Source of the DNA: DASZZY01 sp036260395
Lineage (GTDB): Bacteria; Actinomycetota; UBA4738; CALAEC01
Reading direction: 5' to 3'
Length of the DNA stretch: 9,963 bases
NCBI GenBank assembly: GCA_036260395.1
Contig: DASZZY010000069.1
Coordinates: 1 to 9,963 of the forward strand
Part shown: in pieces, positions 4,829 to 9,963 of the stretch
Layout of the letters: every line of letters starts with the position of its first letter
Numbering within the stretch: the first letter of the stretch is position 1
Made by a program: the position numbers and the translations under genes
The notes under the pieces: model-generated
What the model saw: only the letters and a program-made list of their open reading frames with translations
Told to the model about the DNA's origin: nothing
Database searches by the model: none

Positions 4829-6105
4829 CCGCCGAACCTCCGGAACGGCTGCTCACCGGCGTACCGGGCGCTCTCCCCCAGCTCCTCCTCGATCCGGAGC
4901 AGGCGGTTGTACTTGGCGGTCCGCTCGCCGCGCGAGGGCGCCCCGCACTTGATCTGGCCCGCCCCGCTGGCGACCGCCAGGTCCGCGATCGTGGTGTCTT
5001 CGGTCTCACCGGATCGGTGCGAGATGATCCGTCCGAACCCGGCGGCCGTGGCCTGCCCCACGACGTCGAGCGTCTCCGACAGCGAGCCGATCTGGTTCAC
5101 CTTCACGAGGATCGCGTTGGCGGCCCGCTCGTCGATCCCCCGCTCCAGCCGATCGGGGTTCGTCACGAACAGGTCGTCGCCCACGACCTGGACCCGGTGG
5201 CCGAGCTCCGCGGTGGCCGCGGCCCAGCCCTCCCAGTCGTCCTCCGCCAGAGGGTCCTCGATCGAGACGATCGGGAAGGCGTCCAGCAGCTCGCGGTAGT
5301 AGGCGACCATCGCGTCCCGGTCACGCTGCTGCCCCTCGATCCGGTAGCCGCCCTCGTGGACGAGCTCGGTGGCCGCCACGTCCAGCGCGATGGCGACCTC
5401 GTCCCCGGGCCGGAGTCCCGCCCGCTCGACCGCCTCGACGAGGGCCTGGCAGGCCGCGGCGGAGCCGGCCAGGTCCGGCGCGAACCCGCCCTCGTCGCCG
5501 ATCCCGGTGCTCAGCCCCCGCTCCTTCAGGAGCGAGCGCAGCGCGGCGAAGCACTCCGCCCCCCATCGCAGGGCCTCCCCGTACGACGCCGCGCCGAGTG
5601 GCACGAGCATGAACTCCTGGACGTCGAGGCGGTTATCGGCGTGCGCGCCGCCGTTGATGACGTTGAGCAGGGGCACGGGCAGCAGGTGGGCCCACGGTCC
5701 TCCCAGGTACCGGTACAGCGGGAGCTCCAGCGACGACGAGGCCGCCCGGGCCACGGCCAGCGAGACGCCCAGGATCGCATTCGCGCCGAGCTTCGACTTC
5801 GCCTCCGTGCCGTCGAGGTCGAGCAGGAGCCGGTCGACGTCCCGCTGGTCGAGGGCGTCGATCCCCTCCAGGGCCGGGGCGATCGTCTCCTCGACGTTCC
5901 GGCACGCGTCGAGGACGCCCCTCCCGCCGTAGCGGCCGGGGTCGCCGTCTCGGAGCTCGAGTGCCTCGTGGCGGCCGGTCGAGGCCCCCGACGGCACGGC
6001 CGCTCGCCCGGCGGCGCCGTCGGAGAGCAACACGTCGACCTCCACCGTCGGGTTGCCGCGGGAGTCGAGGATCTCTCGGGCGGCGATGGCCTCGATGAGC
6101 GACAC
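4825..6105 (-). CDS. eno: enolase (phosphopyruvate hydratase)
   Basis: Interconverts 2-phosphoglycerate and phosphoenolpyruvate in glycolysis; cytosolic. The 426-residue length is normal. Landmarks are SGASTG (39-44, mobile loop), NGGAHADN (151-158, with His155), GDEGGFAP (203-210, catalytic Glu205), and the magnesium ligands Asp242, Glu283 (SIEDP) and Asp310 (VGDDLF). Further on come Lys335 in LVKVNQIG (the catalytic base), SHRSGETEDTTIADLA (362-377) and GQIKCGAPSR (383-392). All key residues are present, so it should be active. The GTG start gives the expected N-terminus, with IEAIAAREILDSRGNPTVE following. There is no Shine-Dalgarno sequence, but TAGAAT ends 8 bases upstream, suggesting a leaderless transcript. 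The gene overlaps ftsB by 4 bases at its 3' end. Confidence 0.99.
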   Translation of the reverse strand: MSLIEAIAAREILDSRGNPTVEVDVLLSDGAAGRAAVPSGASTGRHEALELRDGDPGRYGGRGVLDACRNVEETIAPALEGIDALDQRDVDRLLLDLDGTEAKSKLGANAILGVSLAVARAASSSLELPLYRYLGGPWAHLLPVPLLNVINGGAHADNRLDVQEFMLVPLGAASYGEALRWGAECFAALRSLLKERGLSTGIGDEGGFAPDLAGSAAACQALVEAVERAGLRPGDEVAIALDVAATELVHEGGYRIEGQQRDRDAMVAYYRELLDAFPIVSIEDPLAEDDWEGWAAATAELGHRVQVVGDDLFVTNPDRLERGIDERAANAILVKVNQIGSLSETLDVVGQATAAGFGRIISHRSGETEDTTIADLAVASGAGQIKCGAPSRGERTAKYNRLLRIEEELGESARYAGEQPFRRFGG

Positions 6106-6113
6106 GGGGTTCG

Positions 6114-6119
6114 ATTCTA
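6114..6119 (-). promoter_or_regulatory. -10 box for eno
   Basis: TAGAAT (5 of 6 to TATAAT) is followed by CGAACCCC and then the GTG start of eno, placing the transcription start at or next to the first base of the codon. No good -35 is visible; the 17-base spacer position reads CACGCA. The absence of a Shine-Dalgarno sequence supports leaderless initiation. Confidence 0.5.
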
Positions 6120-6120
6120 G

Positions 6121-6163
6121 GGCCGGCCCCCGGGGATGCGTGGATTTCGCCGAGCGGCCGGCC
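6121..6163 (-). repeat. inverted repeat between mazG and eno
   Basis: The self-complementary 8-mer GGCCGGCC occurs at 6121-6128 and again at 6156-6163, separated by 27 bases. In a mazG transcript the copies could pair as an 8-bp GC stem just after the mazG stop. No T run follows, so a standard intrinsic terminator is not supported. The eno-side copy lies one base from the -10 box. Confidence 0.4.
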
Positions 6164-6169
6164 GGGGTG

Positions 6170-7024
6170 TTACCGCGCCGCGCGGAACCGCCGGACCAGG
6201 TCCTCCTCGGAGACGTCCTCGAGGCGCAGCCCCTCCTCGTCCGCCTGGCGTCGCATCGCCTCGAAGCGGGCCACGAACTTCCCGACCGTCGACCGGAGCG
6301 CGGTCTCGGCGTCCACCCCCAGCTTCCGGGCCAGCGCGGTGGCGGCGAACAGCACGTCGCCGACCTCCTCCTCCAGCGCGTCCTTGGCCGCGCCCTCCCG
6401 ATCGAGGCCCTCCTGCGTCCGGGCGGCCTCCTCGAGCTCGGCGAGCTCCTCGCGGACCTTGTCCACGGCGCCCGACAGCTCGGCCCAGTCGAAGCCGTGG
6501 CCCGCGGCCCGGCGCTGCACCTTCTGGGCGGCCAGGAGGGCCGGGAGCGCCGAGGGGATCTCGGCGTCGATGGCCGCGGGCTCGGCCTTCTCCTCCGCCT
6601 TGATCCGCTCCCAGTTGCCGTAGACCTGCTCCGGCGTGGTGGCCTCGACGTCGCCGAACACGTGGGGGTGCCGCCGGATCAGCTTCTCCACCGTCACCTC
6701 GGCCACGTCGTCGATATCGAACTCCTCCTCGTCCGCGGCGATCTGGGCGTGGAAGACGGCCTGGAGCAGCACGTCGCCGAGCTCCTCGCGGAGGCGAGCG
6801 GCGTCCCCCTGCTCGATGGCGTCCAGCAGCTCGTAGCTCTCGTCGAGCAGGTGGCGGCGCAGGCTGCGGTGCGTCTGCGCGCGGTCCCACGGGCAGCCGC
6901 CGGGCGCCCGGAGTCGGGCCACGACGCGGACCAGGTCCAGGAGGTGGGCGCCCTCCCGGCCGGAGGGGACCGGACCGCCCGGGACGTGGGAGAGGGGATC
7001 CGGCGTGCCGCGGACCTCCGCCAC
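6170..7024 (-). CDS. mazG: MazG nucleoside triphosphate pyrophosphohydrolase
   Basis: Hydrolyses (d)NTPs to monophosphates and pyrophosphate, cleaning the nucleotide pool; cytosolic. The 284-residue protein has the two-repeat layout of full-length MazG. The first repeat has GGCPWDRAQTH (42-52), DESYELLDAI (61-70) and EELGDVLLQ (80-88), whose acidic residues E62, E65, E81 and D84 bind magnesium. RRHPHVFGD (117-125) and NWERIKAEEK (137-146) follow. The second repeat has REELAELEEA (191-200) and EEEVGDVLF (218-226). The annotated GTG leaves about 27 residues before the domain, slightly long, and a later start cannot be excluded. The start is 4 bases after the foldase stop, with no strong Shine-Dalgarno, so translation is probably coupled. 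Confidence 0.97.
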   Translation of the reverse strand: MAEVRGTPDPLSHVPGGPVPSGREGAHLLDLVRVVARLRAPGGCPWDRAQTHRSLRRHLLDESYELLDAIEQGDAARLREELGDVLLQAVFHAQIAADEEEFDIDDVAEVTVEKLIRRHPHVFGDVEATTPEQVYGNWERIKAEEKAEPAAIDAEIPSALPALLAAQKVQRRAAGHGFDWAELSGAVDKVREELAELEEAARTQEGLDREGAAKDALEEEVGDVLFAATALARKLGVDAETALRSTVGKFVARFEAMRRQADEEGLRLEDVSEEDLVRRFRAAR

Positions 7025-7028
7025 CGGC

Positions 7029-8030
7029 CTACGGCGCGACCTGGACCGGTCGCTGCGGCGAGGGCGTCGTGGCCGTGCGGGGGACCACGATGCCGCTCTC
7101 CTCGTCGAGATAGCCGAACCGCGGGTTGACCCGGATCTCGGCCGCCTCGACCCGCTCCAGCAGCCAGTCGCGGAAGATCTGCCCCCGGGCCTCCTCGACC
7201 AGCTGGTCGCGGACCTCCTCGAACGGCGCCGTCCGCCGCTCGATGACGTGGATCACGTGGAACCCGAACTCGGTCTCGACCGGCCCGGCGATCTCGCCCT
7301 CCGGCGTCTCCAGCATGGCCTCGGCGAACGGCGCGACGAGCTCAGCCGGGCGGCGGAACCCGAGGTCGCCGCCGTCCGGCGCCGACCCCGGATCCTGGGA
7401 GAACCGCTCGGCGAGTTCGGCGAAGTTCTCGGGCGTGGCCCGCTGGGCGATCCGCTCGGCCTCGGCCTCGCTGGGGACCAGGATGTGCGCCACGTGGACC
7501 TCGGTGAACTCGGCGATCCGCTGCTCGTAGGTCTCGCGCAGCGACTCCTCCGACAGGCCCTCGGCGATCACCGCCTCGGCCACCCGCTGGCGCAGCGCCT
7601 GCTGGTACACCAGGTCCCGGACCTGGTCGATCGTCACGCCCGACGCCTGGACCTGGCGATCGAACGCCTCCTCGCCGCCCAGCTGCTGAGTGAGCTCGTC
7701 CATCCGGGCGTCGATCTCGTCCTCAGGGACCGTGATCCCCCGGGTCTCGGCGTAGTCCTGCACCAGCGCCTGGTGGATCAGGAACGTGAGGAACTCCCGG
7801 GCGAACTCCCTCCGGCGGACCTCGCCCTGCTCGCCGGGGAACTGCTGGGCGAAGCTGGGATCGGCGAGCAGGAAGTCGAGCTGGTCGGCGAAGCGGTCCT
7901 GGTCGATCCGGCGGCCGTTCACGACGGCGGCCGCGGTGTCGAAGAACCCTCCGCACGCGGAGAGCAGGACGGCCGCGGCAACGAGGAGCGAGAGCCTGGA
8001 GCGCACGACGGCGATTCTATCGGCCGCCAT
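7029..8030 (-). CDS. SurA/PrsA-like parvulin peptidyl-prolyl isomerase, lipoprotein
   Basis: A predicted extracytoplasmic, lipid-anchored foldase of 333 residues. A hydrophobic signal segment ends in the lipobox LSAC (cysteine at 26). A SurA-type N-terminal helical domain follows (about 32-150), then a parvulin domain (about 175-268). Its marks are VHVAHILV (178-185), FAELAERFSQDPGSAPDGGDLGF (starting at 203) and FGFHVIHVIE (255-264). A helical tail (about 268-298) and a Pro/Thr-rich C-terminus complete it. The ATG at 8030 overlaps mfd by 14 bases and places MAADRIAVV before the signal. An in-frame GTG at 8006 gives a more typical signal peptide (MRSRLSLLVAAAVLLSAC) and lies 7 bases after TAGAAT, so I favour it biologically. 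Neither start has a Shine-Dalgarno sequence. It may assist folding of secreted proteins, alongside the membrane cyclophilin downstream. Confidence 0.92.
   Translation of the reverse strand: MAADRIAVVRSRLSLLVAAAVLLSACGGFFDTAAAVVNGRRIDQDRFADQLDFLLADPSFAQQFPGEQGEVRRREFAREFLTFLIHQALVQDYAETRGITVPEDEIDARMDELTQQLGGEEAFDRQVQASGVTIDQVRDLVYQQALRQRVAEAVIAEGLSEESLRETYEQRIAEFTEVHVAHILVPSEAEAERIAQRATPENFAELAERFSQDPGSAPDGGDLGFRRPAELVAPFAEAMLETPEGEIAGPVETEFGFHVIHVIERRTAPFEEVRDQLVEEARGQIFRDWLLERVEAAEIRVNPRFGYLDEESGIVVPRTATTPSPQRPVQVAP
8014..8019 (-). promoter_or_regulatory. -10-like box for the foldase gene
   Basis: TAGAAT begins with the TAG stop codon of mfd and lies 7 bases (CGCCGTC) before an in-frame GTG at 8006. 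The first eight bases, TAGAATCG, are identical to those upstream of eno. No clear -35 is visible, and being tied to a stop codon makes chance occurrence possible. Confidence 0.35.
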
Positions 8031-9963
8031 GCGGAACGACGGCGCGGAGCCGCTCCCGGACCCACAGCGGTAGCCCCGGCCCCAGGTCGGCCGGCTCGGG
8101 CGTCAGGTTCAGCGTCCGCGTCGGCCGGTGGTACGCCGCCTCGGGCGGCAGCGCGGTCTCGTCGACGTCCACGGGGCGGATCCGGACCTGCCCCCGGAAG
8201 ACGCTGACCTCCACGGCGCCGGCCTCCCGGCACGCCACCCGGAGCCGCGCCACCGCGACCAGCGTCCCGGCCTCGGGCGGCATGGGACCGAAGCGATCCT
8301 CGGCCTCCGCCACGACCGTGTCGAGCTCGGCATCGGTCCGGGCCGACGCGATGCGGCGGTAGAGCTCGATGCGCAGGCTCTCCTGCCCGAGGTACCCGAC
8401 CGGCAGGAACGCCCGGACCGGCAGATCGACGCGGATCTCCTTCTCCTCGACCAGCGGCTCCCCCTTCAGCTCGGCGACCTGCTCGCCCAGGATCCGGGCG
8501 TAGGTGTCGAAGCCGACCGCCGCCACGTGCCCCGACTGCTCGGCCCCCAGGAGGTTCCCGGCACCGCGGATCTCCAGATCGCGCATGGCGACCTGGAACC
8601 CCGACCCCAGGGCGGTGAGCCGGCTGATCGCGGCCAGCCGCTCGTGGGCCTCGTCGGTCATCGAGCCGCTCGGCGGGAAGAACAGGTAGGCGAACGCCCG
8701 TTCCGCCGAGCGCCCGACGCGCCCTCGGAGCTGGTAGAGCTGGGACAGCCCGAGCCGGTCGGCGCGGCCGACGACCAGCGTGTTGGCGCTCGGGACGTCG
8801 AGCCCCGACTCGATGATCGTGGTGCACACCAGGACGTCGGATTCGGTGTTCCAGAACCCGAGCATCACCTTCTCCAGGCGCTCCTCGTCCATCTGGCCGT
8901 GGGCCACGGCGACCCGGGCCTCGGGGACCCGCTCGGCGATGCGGGCGGCGACGCGGTCGATGCTCCGGACGTCGTTGTGGACCCAGAACACCTGCCCGCC
9001 CCGCCGGAGCTCGCGGCGGACGGCGCCCAGCGCCGCCGGCTCGTCGTACGGGCCGACGTAGGTCAGCACCGGCTGGCGGTCCTCGGGCGGCGTGTCGACC
9101 GTGGAGAGGTCGCGGACGCCGGACAGCGCCATCTCGAGCGTCCGGGGGATCGGGGTGGCGGTCATCGTCAGGACGTCCACGTTCACGCGGAGCTGCTTGA
9201 TGCGCTCCTTGTGCGCCACCCCGAACCGCTGCTCCTCGTCGACGACGAGCAGCCCGAGGTCCTTGAACCGCACGTCATGCGAGAGCAGGCGGTGGGTCCC
9301 GATCACGACGTCGACCTTGCCCGCGGCCACCTGGTCGAGGACCTGGCGCTGCTCGTGCGGGGCCAGGAAGCGAGAGAGCATCGCCACGCGGACGGGGAAC
9401 GGCGCGAACCGCTCGGAGAACGTCACGTGGTGCTGCTCGGCCAGGAGCGTGGTCGGGACCAGCACCGCCACCTGCTTGCCGTCCGCCACGGCCTTGAACG
9501 CGGCCCGCACGGCGATCTCCGTCTTCCCGTAGCCGACGTCGCCGCAGACCAGCCGGTCCATCGGCTTCGGCAACTCCATGTCGCGCTTGACCTCCTGCGC
9601 CACGACGAGCTGGTCGCGCGTCTCCTGGTGCGGGAAGGCGTCCTCGAGCTCGCGCTGCCACGGCGTGTCGGGGCCGAAGACGTGGCCGGGCACGGCCATC
9701 CGTGCGATGTACAGCCGGACAAGCTCGCCGGCCATGTCACGCACCGCCCGCCGCACCCTCCCGGTGGCCTTGACACAGTCGCTGGAGCCCAGACGGTGGA
9801 GGCGAGGTCGCTCGCCGCCGACGTACCTGGCCACCGCGTCGACCTGGTCGGCGGGGACGTACAGCCGATCCCGCGCCGCGTACTCGAGCAGGAGGTAGTC
9901 GCGCTCTGTCTCGGCCACGCGCCGATGGACCATGCCCACATAACGGCCGACCCCGTGGACCCC
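8017..9963 (-). CDS. mfd: transcription-repair coupling factor Mfd, C-terminal part (5' end outside window)
   Basis: Mfd displaces RNA polymerase stalled at DNA lesions and recruits the UvrA/UvrB repair machinery. The window holds the last 648 residues, about half of the usual 1,150-1,200. Numbering from the right edge, the first residues GVHGVGRY belong to the RNA-polymerase-interaction domain, whose family form is VHxxHGIGRY. LEYAARDRLYVP (26-37) follows. The RecG-like motor has Walker A GDVGYGKTE (141-149), the DEEQ box VVDEEQRFG (240-248), TMTATPIPRTL (266-276), HGQMDE (355-360), TTIIESGLDVPSANT (381-395) and QLRGRVGRS (411-419). The C-terminal TRCF domain follows (about 495-610). The frame is open to the edge, so the GTG at 9939 is internal, not the start. 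The foldase gene follows, overlapping or directly after, depending on its start. Confidence 0.98.
   Translation of the reverse strand, partial: GVHGVGRYVGMVHRRVAETERDYLLLEYAARDRLYVPADQVDAVARYVGGERPRLHRLGSSDCVKATGRVRRAVRDMAGELVRLYIARMAVPGHVFGPDTPWQRELEDAFPHQETRDQLVVAQEVKRDMELPKPMDRLVCGDVGYGKTEIAVRAAFKAVADGKQVAVLVPTTLLAEQHHVTFSERFAPFPVRVAMLSRFLAPHEQRQVLDQVAAGKVDVVIGTHRLLSHDVRFKDLGLLVVDEEQRFGVAHKERIKQLRVNVDVLTMTATPIPRTLEMALSGVRDLSTVDTPPEDRQPVLTYVGPYDEPAALGAVRRELRRGGQVFWVHNDVRSIDRVAARIAERVPEARVAVAHGQMDEERLEKVMLGFWNTESDVLVCTTIIESGLDVPSANTLVVGRADRLGLSQLYQLRGRVGRSAERAFAYLFFPPSGSMTDEAHERLAAISRLTALGSGFQVAMRDLEIRGAGNLLGAEQSGHVAAVGFDTYARILGEQVAELKGEPLVEEKEIRVDLPVRAFLPVGYLGQESLRIELYRRIASARTDAELDTVVAEAEDRFGPMPPEAGTLVAVARLRVACREAGAVEVSVFRGQVRIRPVDVDETALPPEAAYHRPTRTLNLTPEPADLGPGLPLWVRERLRAVVPHGGR

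Noticed and set aside
9937..9939. GTG as the start of mfd
   Set aside because: The frame continues open to the window edge and the upstream residues GVHGVGRY match the Mfd polymerase-interaction domain, so the gene begins outside the window.
1..9963. CRISPR arrays, insertion sequences, toxin-antitoxin or defence genes
   Set aside because: No regularly spaced repeats, no transposase-like frames, and every well-supported frame is a recognised housekeeping family. I found no new multi-gene system here.

Overview
The window is a compact, very GC-rich stretch of bacterial chromosome. Every supported gene is on the minus strand, so transcription runs from high to low coordinates. In that direction the order is: mfd (5' end outside the window), a parvulin-type lipoprotein foldase (SurA/PrsA-like), mazG, eno, ftsB/divIC, a small S1-domain RNA-binding protein (YabR-like), a single ORF fusing DUF501 to a Ppx/GppA phosphatase, two tandem cyclophilins (one cytosolic, one membrane-anchored), tRNA-Leu(UAA), and an AlkZ-like winged-helix protein. 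The DUF501 domain and the order mfd-mazG-eno-ftsB-DUF501-ppx match the block I know from Actinomycetota (in Mycobacterium tuberculosis, Rv1020 to Rv1026). I therefore infer an actinobacterium, probably of a deep or poorly sampled lineage. The foldase after mfd and the S1 gene after divIC instead recall the Bacillota order mfd-prsA-mazG-divIC-yabR.

Region by region: 7.0-10.0 kb holds transcription-coupled repair (Mfd) and an exported foldase. 6.2-7.0 kb holds the NTP-sanitising enzyme MazG. 4.8-6.1 kb is enolase, which overlaps ftsB by 4 bases (GTGA). 4.06-4.5 kb is the S1 protein. 2.6-4.05 kb is the DUF501-Ppx fusion, which overlaps the first cyclophilin by 4 bases (ATGA). 1.3-2.6 kb holds the cyclophilin pair. 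1.19-1.27 kb is the tRNA. 0.13-1.15 kb is the AlkZ-like gene. The last 130 bases at the left are intergenic, with a possible start of a further gene. No gene-free stretch exceeds 130 bases.

The contents are housekeeping: DNA repair, nucleotide-pool cleaning, glycolysis, cell division, (p)ppGpp/polyphosphate metabolism and protein folding. I see no mobile element, CRISPR array or defence system. What deserves a second look is fine structure. Four genes and the tRNA have a -10-like hexamer 6 to 9 bases before the start and no Shine-Dalgarno sequence, which suggests leaderless transcripts. ftsB, the S1 gene and the cytosolic cyclophilin have good Shine-Dalgarno sequences instead. The S1 gene has an ideal Shine-Dalgarno placed before an ATC codon. 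No gene in the window contains a TTA codon, although the tRNA that reads TTA is encoded here.
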